Assembly (NCBI GenBank): GCA_009784445.1 | Contig: WRBQ01000007.1 | Coordinates: 1 to 61,760 of the forward strand | Reading direction: 5' to 3' | Source of the DNA: Oscillospiraceae bacterium | Lineage (GTDB): Bacteria; Bacillota; Clostridia; Oscillospirales; Acutalibacteraceae | Length of the DNA stretch: 61,760 nucleotides | In this document: piece after piece, positions 8,373-16,400 of the stretch | Position numbering within the stretch: the stretch's first letter is position 1 | Layout of the letters: each line of letters starts with the position of its first letter | Program-made: the position numbers and the translations under genes | Notes under the pieces: model-generated | Databases searched by the model: none | What the model saw: only the letters and a program-made list of their open reading frames with translations | Told to the model about the DNA's origin: nothing

Positions 8373-10015
8373 GCAAAGCTCCGTTCAATTAAATCACAGA
8401 TTAGGTCAACTTTTTTCATGGGTGTGATGAAATAAAAGCCGTCGGCGTGGTCGTAAACCTCACGCATCACCTGCTGGCAAAACGCAATGGAAATCTCACG
8501 TGTTTGCGGCGGCGCTTTGTCTTGCAAGGCGTCAACAACGTCTTGGGGCACATCAATGCCGGCCACTTCGTTGTTGAGAAACACCGCGTTTTTGTAGCTA
8601 ACTACCGGTAAAATCCCGGCGAAAAGCTTGCAGTCCAGCTCTTGCTTGGCCAGCTTGAAATTCTCAATGGACTGCGTGGAAAACAGCGGTTGTGTGTATA
8701 AAAAGCTTGCACCGGCGGCAACTTTATCTTTAGCGCGGGCAAGTTCTTTGCTAAACTGCGGCGCGTTCACATTCAGCGCACCGCCAATGGCGAATTCGCG
8801 CCCGGCAAACACTTCGCGGTTGAGATTGGCGATGTAGCCTATCAGCTGCTTTGAATTAAAATTAAACACGCCGGGGTTGCGGTAGTTTTCGGCATGCACA
8901 ACGGGGTCGCCAGTGATGGCGAGCACCTTGTCAATGCCATAAAATCCTGCGCCCAGCAGCGCAGCCTTGATGGCGATGAAGTTTTTGTCGCGGCAGGTGA
9001 GATGCGGCAGCACGTCAATGCCGGTGTCGCGTTTGATCAGCGCCGCGGTGAGGAAACTGTCCGCACGGGTTTTGGCCATGGGGGAATCCGCCACGGTGAT
9101 GGTGTTCACGCCCGCAAGCTTGAGCTGTTGCGCCGCTTGCAAGATGAAATCCGTGTCGCAGTCCATGGGCGGATCAAGTTCCACAGCAATGGGTTTGCGC
9201 GCCAAGTTAAGCTGCGGTGTGGAGATATCTGCGGGCGTGGCGATTTTCACAGGCTGCGTGCTTGCACCCATGGCAATGGCCTTGATGTGCTCGGGTGTGG
9301 TGCCACAGCAGCCGCCCAAAATGCTTGCGCCGGCTTGCTTGATCTCGAGGAGCTTTTCGGCGAAGTACTGCGCGTTGTTGTGATACACCGTGCGGCCGTT
9401 GACCACGGTGGAATAGCCACTGTTGGGCATGGCAGCCAAAGGCTTGGCAAGTGGCGGCAGCTGCCGCACGAGTTCCAGCATATGCGCCGGGCCGCACACG
9501 CAGTTGAGCCCCACGGCACTGACGTAGGGACTTGCGGCGGCTTGTGTCATCAAGGGCTTATAGGCTTGCCCGCTGGGGGTGAAGCCATCGCGCGAAACAG
9601 CGAAAGATACAATCACGGTTGCGTCTTTCACTTGGGCATGAATAGCCTGCAGTGCGGGCAGCAGCGGTTCGAAAGTCGCTTGTGTTTCAAACAAAAACTG
9701 CGTTGCGCCCAACTTGATGAACTGCTCGGCCACGGCAAGGTATTGTTCGCTGTCGACCTTTGGGCCGATGCTGGCGAAGACCTGCGCGCTTGTGCCCGCG
9801 GCCTGTTTAGCCAAGGCAAAGCCCCGGGCGATGACTTCATTATCCGTTGTGGCAAATGTGTTGGTTTTAATGGCATTTGCGCCCGCTGCGATGTACGTCC
9901 GGTGAATATTTAGGGCAGCATCTGGTTTGTTTAGGTTGGCGCATTCGCAGGGTTCGTGGTCATTGGTCTGTGCGATGTAATAGGTGCCAAACGCGCCGTC
10001 AAACAGCAAGTTCAT
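8369..10015 (-). CDS. Fused homocysteine S-methyltransferase / methylenetetrahydrofolate reductase
   Basis: A 548-residue bifunctional protein. The N-terminal half (about 1-270) is a zinc homocysteine methyltransferase with FDGAFGT at the start and the Cys ligands in GLNCVCGP and GGCCGTTP. The C-terminal half (about 275-548) is a MetF-type flavin barrel (VELDPP, HLTCRD, AITGDP) reducing methylene- to methyl-tetrahydrofolate. MetF-type activity would feed methyl groups to MetH, encoded immediately downstream with a four-base overlap. Two homocysteine methyltransferase domains in one operon could mean a second methyl donor; this is inference. It overlaps the HD gene by 17 bases. Confidence 0.9.
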   Translation of the reverse strand: MNLLFDGAFGTYYIAQTNDHEPCECANLNKPDAALNIHRTYIAAGANAIKTNTFATTDNEVIARGFALAKQAAGTSAQVFASIGPKVDSEQYLAVAEQFIKLGATQFLFETQATFEPLLPALQAIHAQVKDATVIVSFAVSRDGFTPSGQAYKPLMTQAAASPYVSAVGLNCVCGPAHMLELVRQLPPLAKPLAAMPNSGYSTVVNGRTVYHNNAQYFAEKLLEIKQAGASILGGCCGTTPEHIKAIAMGASTQPVKIATPADISTPQLNLARKPIAVELDPPMDCDTDFILQAAQQLKLAGVNTITVADSPMAKTRADSFLTAALIKRDTGIDVLPHLTCRDKNFIAIKAALLGAGFYGIDKVLAITGDPVVHAENYRNPGVFNFNSKQLIGYIANLNREVFAGREFAIGGALNVNAPQFSKELARAKDKVAAGASFLYTQPLFSTQSIENFKLAKQELDCKLFAGILPVVSYKNAVFLNNEVAGIDVPQDVVDALQDKAPPQTREISIAFCQQVMREVYDHADGFYFITPMKKVDLICDLIERSFA

Positions 10016-10571
10016 TCAGGCACCCGCTTTCTTCCACCGTGCGCATGGCAAGGATAGTACGTTCAATTAGCTCGTCCACTGTCCAGCCAAGCATCTCTGC
10101 GCCACGTTCGATCACCTCGCGTGAGCAACCCGCCGCAAAGTTGAGCGTCTTGTATTTTTTGCGCACGGATTTCAGCTCCAGATCCATCACGCTTTTGGAT
10201 GGCCGCATGCGTGCCACCGCGCCAATGAGACCCGTCAGCTCATCTACGGCATACAGCACTTTTTCCATGGTGTGTTCAGGCTTGATGTTCACCGTGAGCA
10301 TGTAACCATGACTGGCCGTTGCGTGAATGAGTGCTTCGTCCAGACCGTGCCCGCGCATGATGCGCTGTTGGGCTGTGCAGTGCTCGTCCGGGTATAGCTC
10401 AAAGTCAAGGTCATGCAGCAGCCCAACCTGTGCCCAGAAGTCCGCTTCGTCGGCAAAGCCTAGCTCATGGGCAAAGTAGCGCATTACGCCCTCAACGGTC
10501 AGCGCGTGTGCCAAGTGAAATTCACCTTGGTTGTATTGGCGCAGCAGCGCCCATGCTTCGGTTCTGGTCAT
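9999..10571 (-). CDS. HD-domain phosphohydrolase-like protein
   Basis: A 190-residue protein with an HD-type metal-binding pattern: H in AHALTVEG (about residue 21-28), the HD pair in GLLHDLDFE (about 49-57), and H in ATASHGYM. Such proteins hydrolyse phosphate esters or nucleotides; the substrate here is unknown. It starts 50 bases inside the end of the PLP aminotransferase gene, but an AAGGAGG site seven bases before the ATG makes this start convincing. The overlapping arrangement on both sides suggests obligatory cotranslation with the sulfur amino-acid genes; its role in that pathway is not evident. Confidence 0.78.
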   Translation of the reverse strand: MTRTEAWALLRQYNQGEFHLAHALTVEGVMRYFAHELGFADEADFWAQVGLLHDLDFELYPDEHCTAQQRIMRGHGLDEALIHATASHGYMLTVNIKPEHTMEKVLYAVDELTGLIGAVARMRPSKSVMDLELKSVRKKYKTLNFAAGCSREVIERGAEMLGWTVDELIERTILAMRTVEESGCLNELAV

Positions 10572-11736
10572 GGATAGCCTCCTTGAGTTGTTTTAATGCC
10601 TGCGCCAGCACAGCACGCGGGCAAGCAATGTTGATGCGCGCAAAGCCTGCGCCCTCTGGTCCGAACATCGTGCCGCTGTCTAGCCACAGTTTGGCTTTGT
10701 TGACGATTAAGTCGTCAAGCTGCGGCTGTGTTCGTCCCAGTGCGCTGCAATCCAGCCAAACGAGGTAGGTGCCCTGCGGCTCAACGAGCTTGATTTGCGG
10801 CAAATGCTGCTGCAAAAAATCACGCACAAAAATCAAGTTGCCTTGCAGATAAACCCGCAGTTGTGCCAGCCAGTCTGCGCCGTGTTCGTAGGCGCTTTGC
10901 GCAGCGGCCAAGCCCATGGTGTTTAGCTGGCTGTAGCCCGTGCAGTCAATGCCTTGCTTGAATCGCTTGCGCAGCTGCGGATTGGCAATGAAGATGTTTG
11001 ACACTTGCAGCCCGGCCAAGTTAAATGTTTTGCTGGGTGCGGTGCAAAGAATGGTATTATTCAGCAGTTTGTCATCCCAGCTGCCGAATATATGATGCTT
11101 GTGGCCGGGGTAGACGAAGTCACAATGGATTTCGTCGCTGAGCACAAGACAGTTGTGCCGCAGGCAGATTTCGCCTAAGTGGCGCAGTTCGTCGGCTGTC
11201 CACACACGCCCCACGGGGTTGTGCGGGCTGCACAGAATGAACAGTTTTACGCTGTGTGCAATCAACTTGCGTTCAAAATCGTCAAAGTTGATATGATACT
11301 TGCTATTTTCGTAGACCAGTGCGTTATTCACCACTTGGCGGCCGCAGTCTTCAATGCAGCCGAAGAAAGGGTAGTACACCGGCTGTTGAATCAGCACGCC
11401 GTCGCCCGGCTGGGTGAAGCTGTTGATGGCCGCCGCAACGGCGAACATCACGCCCGGTGTTTTCACCAGCCACTGGGGCTGCAGGTTGAAATCAAAGCCG
11501 CGCAAAAACCAGTCGTGCAGGGCGTTGAAGTAATCCTGCTTGGTTTCGGTGTAGCCAAAAATGCCGTGCTGTGCGCAGCGAACAAGTGCATTTAAGACTT
11601 CCTGCGGTGCTTGAAAGTCCATGTCGGCCACCCAAAGGGGCAGCAAATCATCGGGCATGCCGCGCTCTTTCGCAAAGTCGTACTTGAGCGAGTTTGTGCC
11701 GCGGCGGTCGATGATTTCGTCAAAGTGATAGGTCAT
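10522..11736 (-). CDS. MalY/PatB-type PLP cystathionine beta-lyase/aminotransferase
   Basis: A 404-residue fold-type I PLP enzyme. LPLWVADMDF (residues 32-41) is characteristic of the MalY/PatB group, SDEIHCD (200-206) holds the PLP-ring aspartate, and SKTFNLAGLQ (235-244) contains the Schiff-base lysine Lys236. PatB-like enzymes cleave cystathionine or cysteine C-S bonds, giving homocysteine, which fits a gene between a transsulfuration enzyme and the methionine synthases. Its ATG overlaps the previous stop by four bases. A broader aminotransferase specificity cannot be excluded. Confidence 0.87.
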   Translation of the reverse strand: MTYHFDEIIDRRGTNSLKYDFAKERGMPDDLLPLWVADMDFQAPQEVLNALVRCAQHGIFGYTETKQDYFNALHDWFLRGFDFNLQPQWLVKTPGVMFAVAAAINSFTQPGDGVLIQQPVYYPFFGCIEDCGRQVVNNALVYENSKYHINFDDFERKLIAHSVKLFILCSPHNPVGRVWTADELRHLGEICLRHNCLVLSDEIHCDFVYPGHKHHIFGSWDDKLLNNTILCTAPSKTFNLAGLQVSNIFIANPQLRKRFKQGIDCTGYSQLNTMGLAAAQSAYEHGADWLAQLRVYLQGNLIFVRDFLQQHLPQIKLVEPQGTYLVWLDCSALGRTQPQLDDLIVNKAKLWLDSGTMFGPEGAGFARINIACPRAVLAQALKQLKEAIHDQNRSMGAAAPIQPR

Positions 11737-12815
11737 GCCAATGCTCTTTCTAAGTCTGAAAGTAAATCTTGCACGTGCTCCACGCCCACCGAAATGCGCA
11801 ACAGCGTTTCATCAATGCCGCGTGCACGGCGTTCATGGTCGGGTACATCGCCGTGGGTTTGGGTGAGGGGATAAGTGATGAGCGTTTCGGTGCCGCCCAA
11901 GCTTTCGGCAAAGTAAATGAGCTGCACGCGGTTGAGCACACTGTGCGCGGTTTGTTCGCTGTCTACCGCAAAGGAAATCATCGCGCCCATGCCGGGGTAA
12001 TACACCCGCTTAACTTTGGGCTGCTTGCTCAACCATGCCGTAATTTCACGTGCATTGGCTTGGGCTTTTTCCATGCGCAGGGCGAGAGTTTTCACCCCGC
12101 GTGTGACCAAAAATGCATCAAAGGGCGCAAGAATTGCCCCAGTGGTTTTTTGCAACAGCCGCAGTTTATCGCCAAGCGCTTGCGTGGCGGTGACGATGAA
12201 GCCCGCTAGGGTATCATTGTGCCCGGCGAGATATTTCGTGCCGCTGTGCACCACAATGTCTGCACCCAACTCGAGCGGGCGCAGCAGGCAGGGCGTGAGG
12301 AATGTGTTGTCCACGATCATGAGAATATCTCGCCCAGCTAGGAGCTGTTTCACGGCAGCGATGTCGGTGAGCTTCATCATGGGGTTCGTTGGCGTTTCAA
12401 TAAAAACTGCCCGGGTGTTATCGTTCAGGCAAGCTTCAATGGCTGCTAGGTTTGAGGTGTCAGCATAGCGCACAGTCACGCCGTGCTTCTTCGAAAGCGT
12501 GTTGAATAGGCGAATAGCCCCACCATATAAATCATCGCTGGCAATCAGCTCATCGCCGGGCGAAAACAGTTCCATCAGTGTGGAGATCGCACCCATGCCG
12601 CTGGCAAAGCCAAGCCCCATGTAGCCGCCTTCCAGCGCGGCAATGAGGTCTTCAGCGTGTTCACGCGTGGGGTTTTGCACGCGGGAGTAACTGTAGCCGG
12701 TGTCTTGGCCCATGACGGGGTGCGCAAAGGTTGCACATTGATAAATCGGCACGGCAATGGCACCGGTGCTGCTTTTGCTGCGCGCGCCGTGCACACAGGC
12801 GGTTTCAATGTTCAT
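11733..12815 (-). CDS. Cys/Met metabolism PLP enzyme (cystathionine gamma-synthase/lyase family)
   Basis: A 360-residue protein when started at the ATG at 12813-12815, preceded by AGAGGAT; a longer frame upstream would overlap the regulator gene. Family motifs are YSRVQNPT (about 43-50) and HSGTKYLAGH with the PLP lysine near 194. Members act as cystathionine gamma-synthase, cystathionine beta- or gamma-lyase, methionine gamma-lyase or O-acetylhomoserine sulfhydrylase; sequence alone does not separate these. With a PatB-like lyase next door and methionine synthase downstream, a cystathionine-forming step toward homocysteine is the likeliest role (inference). Confidence 0.85.
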   Translation of the reverse strand: MNIETACVHGARSKSSTGAIAVPIYQCATFAHPVMGQDTGYSYSRVQNPTREHAEDLIAALEGGYMGLGFASGMGAISTLMELFSPGDELIASDDLYGGAIRLFNTLSKKHGVTVRYADTSNLAAIEACLNDNTRAVFIETPTNPMMKLTDIAAVKQLLAGRDILMIVDNTFLTPCLLRPLELGADIVVHSGTKYLAGHNDTLAGFIVTATQALGDKLRLLQKTTGAILAPFDAFLVTRGVKTLALRMEKAQANAREITAWLSKQPKVKRVYYPGMGAMISFAVDSEQTAHSVLNRVQLIYFAESLGGTETLITYPLTQTHGDVPDHERRARGIDETLLRISVGVEHVQDLLSDLERALA

Positions 12816-12828
12816 GCGGAATCCTCTT

Positions 12829-13269
12829 CTATAAATAGTACATGTAGCCTTCGCTGCCGTGTTCTTCGGCGCGGGCAATCAGCGTGTCCAGCGTAATACT
12901 GCGCAATGATTCGTGCAGTGCGGCATCAAGGGGGGTGAATAGCTGTGTTTGCAGTGCGTGCTCAATGTCGGGGGCTTTGTCTGCCACGGCGGAACCCGCC
13001 GGCTCAAACAGCGCAACCTCAACAGCGGCAAGAATGTCATGCGCAGTGATATCTTGCGCTGGCCGTGCAAGGCGATAGCCGCCTTGCGCGCCTTTGCTGG
13101 AAACCACAACGCCGCCGCGCTTGAGCAAAGAAAACACTTGCTCAAGATAGATTTTTGAAATGCCTAGGGTTTCAGATAGCGAAATGACGGTGACGGTTTC
13201 GGTGGCACGGGGCTGGCCCATGCATACCAGCGCCGCCAATGCATAGCGCGATTTTGCGGAAATTTTCAT
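12829..13269 (-). CDS. Rrf2-family transcriptional regulator, CymR-like
   Basis: A 146-residue DNA-binding protein with the Rrf2 N-terminal winged helix (MKISAKSRYALAAL, then SKIYLEQVFSLLKRGG). Only one cysteine (residue 16) is present, so the three-Cys iron-sulfur cluster of IscR/NsrR types is missing; this fits CymR-like regulators that sense sulfur status by protein partners. It is the first gene of the sulfur amino-acid operon and directly follows that operon's promoter, suggesting autoregulation and control of all six genes. The operator itself was not identified. Confidence 0.85.
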   Translation of the reverse strand: MKISAKSRYALAALVCMGQPRATETVTVISLSETLGISKIYLEQVFSLLKRGGVVVSSKGAQGGYRLARPAQDITAHDILAAVEVALFEPAGSAVADKAPDIEHALQTQLFTPLDAALHESLRSITLDTLIARAEEHGSEGYMYYL

Positions 13270-13306
13270 GTGGTTTACTCCGAGTTGTAGCTATATTTCT
13301 AAGGGC

Positions 13307-13335
13307 ATTATAACACAATTGCGGGCGCGTTGCAA
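13307..13335 (-). promoter_or_regulatory. Sigma-A promoter of the sulfur amino-acid operon
   Basis: On the minus strand, TTGCAA (13330-13335) and TATAAT (13307-13312) are separated by 17 bases. Transcription would begin near 13300, leaving a leader of about 30 bases before the Rrf2 start, too short for a SAM or T-box riboswitch. Confidence 0.7.
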
Positions 13336-13384
13336 GAAAAACACGTGATTTGGCAAAGTTGTTGAATATTTGTTAATTTCCTGC

Positions 13385-13413
13385 TTGACATTCTGTGAAG
13401 TGTGTGCTATACT
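13385..13413 (+). promoter_or_regulatory. Consensus sigma-A promoter of the large surface protein
   Basis: TTGACA (13385-13390) and TATACT (13408-13413) are spaced by 17 bases. The segment TGTGCTATACT around the -10 box is identical to that in the promoter at 18062-18090. Confidence 0.8.
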
Positions 13414-13466
13414 TGAATTTATCCGAAGAGGTACATTTTAATAGTTTGAAGGAGGAGACTCAACGC

Positions 13467-16400
13467 ATGGACACAGTGAAAAGACACGGCAGACGCTGGC
13501 TGGGCATTTTGCTTAGCGTGGCAATGCTGGTTACGATGGTGGTTGTTGCCAGCGTAACCGCAACCGGCGCAAATTTCACGCAAAGCCAAACCATCACCGG
13601 CATTGCACCGGTGGACATTCCGCAAATTACATTCATGGCACCGGAAACTATCTGGTTGCAAACGGCTACTACGCAGACTGGCACAACTAGAACAATCGAC
13701 CGCGTTTCCAACATCTTGCCTGGTTTTCAGGTTGGTGCTGAAAATGATGCACGGCTTTTGTTCAGCAGCCCCGATTCCCGCGTGCGGCTGGTGAGCATCA
13801 TTAACAACGACTTGCAGCAGGCAACGAACTTGCCCTCTTCTGCAATGTTCAACTACTCGCCCGGCACAGGCACAAACAACCACAATGTGGTTGCAAACAT
13901 GAATGGCCAACAATTTACGTCATTGATTGCTTCGCTGGCCTCCATGGGCACCCGCTTAACCACTTGGACAGCTACCTATGAAATTGATGGATTCCCCGGG
14001 CAATTTGTTGCACAGGCCTACTCCATCGTTTGGGCACCCAGCACGTACATGGCGGGTTCGGTTGGTGCGATTGACGGTGCTGGTCAAATTCACACTGCAA
14101 TCGGTGTGCTTGGTATACACTCTGACCTGTTTAACTCAGGCAACCGCAATGCAACCCATACATTTTTCAATGATATTCGCACAACAACGGCAAGCGACCC
14201 CGGAAACTCTACCATGTGGTTTCGTGATAACTACCTTTCCCCCGGCGGGAATCATGGCAACCATGGCAACCACTTTTATGCTGGTGTTCTTGACGGCAAT
14301 GTGATTTTTGGCCGACAAAACCAAAATTTATCAAATGGTGCTAACTTAGCGTTTGGATTCACCAGCCGCCTTCATGTCGGCAATATGGTGATAGACACAC
14401 GCATGGACGGCCAGGATATTCCCGGTTTTGCACTCACCTATTTTAAAGGTCACCGTATCGGTGGTGGTGCGGTCAGATTGGCATTTGGGCAAGGCTTTGC
14501 CGGCGATCACGGCGGCTTTACTCATGCTCAACTGGTGGCACGTGGTGACCGTTTTGGCGGCGCTTACGGTATGATGAACCACCCAGATTCAGTGAGTAAC
14601 CCCAACATGGGGGGGGTAGACAGTCGTGTAGAAGGCACAATTCAGTTCAACACATCCCGCTTGTGGCGCGAAGGCAACCCAGCTGCGCCGCTCAATGCCC
14701 TGTTGACGCAAGGAAATGTGGTGCCGTTTTCGGCGTGGCACTGGGTTCGTCTTGATGGTGGTACTCATTCGTATGAATCCAGAAACGCTGCGATTGCGCA
14801 TAACTTGCAAATTGGCGTGAACTGGATTGACAAAACCGCCCTGCGCAACCAAGTGGTGGCTGCCAGCACGCAATTGCCCGCAAGGCCTGCAACAGGCCCA
14901 TGGGCAGCAGCACAATTCCAAATTGCTGACGCCGCCACAGTTAACGCACACCGCCTTGCGCTGCAAGCAGCGACTGAAGCGCTTGGCACCCCCAACAGCA
15001 CCACAACCCTTGTGCCATCCATCCCCGGCATTGTGGCCCAAGGCACAAACGTCACCGCCACGGTGCAGTATATGATTCGTTTGCCGGGCGGCGCTCTGCG
15101 CCCCGCAACTGCCACAGAAGTGAACTTCACTGATTTCCGTGCGCCCGGATTGGCGAACAACGAAGCACGCATCACCGTGCCCGCAGGCGTGGGCAACAAC
15201 GTCACAATCGCGCCGCTGAACTTGGGTAGCGGTTTCCAACTTTCGGGTATCATCGCGCTGGGCGCAGGTGCAACCTCGCCCGCCATTCCCGCAAATCTCG
15301 CTGGCTTCAGCTGGAGCGACACACTCACCGCTAACGCCACGTATATCCTCGTTTACGACGCAGTGGATTATCTGCCGACCTTCACCATTGAACTTGAACA
15401 AGCTGGCGACGATGTTGGCGGCGACACCGACTTGACCGTGATGGACACCGATCTGTTCACCTCTTTGGTAGACACTGGTGCCCTAGATATTCCCTCCGGT
15501 CAACAGCTCATGGGCTGGGAAACTGAAGTCAATGGTGCCACCGTTTTTATCCCTTATGACACCGACCTGACCATCGGTCAAGTGCTTGCCATGGTTTCTC
15601 ACGCCGCAGGCGGTGATGGTGTAATCACCTTCAACGCCGTGGTGGCATTGCCGGGCGACGTCATCATTGTGTATCGCCCCAACTGCACTGGCGTGTTGGC
15701 GCACGGCGACTTTGTGCGCGGCGAAGTGCCTGCCATCAACAGCGGCACGCAAGGCGAAGACTACACCACATCGACTCCCGCGGCAACCTTTGTTCGCCCG
15801 GGCCATCACTTCCTTGGTTGGAGCCGTTTGCCCGTGGCCAATGCTGCAAACCCTGTGATTCCCGCAGGCGAAGACCTTGAGCTTGCTGAAAACGAAGCAG
15901 CCATCGTCAACCTGTTTGCCCAGTGGGCACCCATGGACTTTGAACTGGTGTTTGCCGGCGTATCGCACATATACAACGTAGGTCAAACAATCGCAGTGGC
16001 TGCACCCACCGTGCCAACAGGCCAGCAATTCCTTGGCTGGGCATGTGTAAGCGCCCCCGGCGTTGTAATTTGGCCGGCGGCTCCCGCAACCATGCCCAAT
16101 CTGCAGCTGGCGATTGCTGGACTGACAGTGATGTCAGGCGGCGCAGCTGACGACTTTGATTTCACCGCCGCGTTGACGGCCGTGTTTGCCACCAATGAAT
16201 ATCAAGTGATGTTCCTTGATGCTTATGGCCTCACCGGAATGCAAGTTGTGCTGCTGGCGAACCCCATCACTGGCGTTTTGCACGGCGCTACACTTGCAAC
16301 AGGGGATGTTTTGGCAGACCCAGTTGATCCAACCGGCGCACGTGAATTCCGCGGCTGGTCCACCACTCGCGTGGATGAAGCAGACGCAACTGCAGTTTTG

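Noticed and set aside
8894-9913. Long open frame opposite the homocysteine methyltransferase-MetF gene
   Set aside because: It lies wholly antisense to a gene with intact family motifs, has no ribosome binding site and encodes a Cys/His/Arg-rich product typical of codon-bias shadows.
10522-10571. The 50-base overlap as evidence of a mis-called HD start or a frameshift
   Set aside because: A perfect AAGGAGG lies seven bases before the HD ATG, and both proteins are full length.
13270-13306. SAM, T-box or other riboswitch before the sulfur operon
   Set aside because: The promoter leaves only about 30 bases of leader, too short for any of these.
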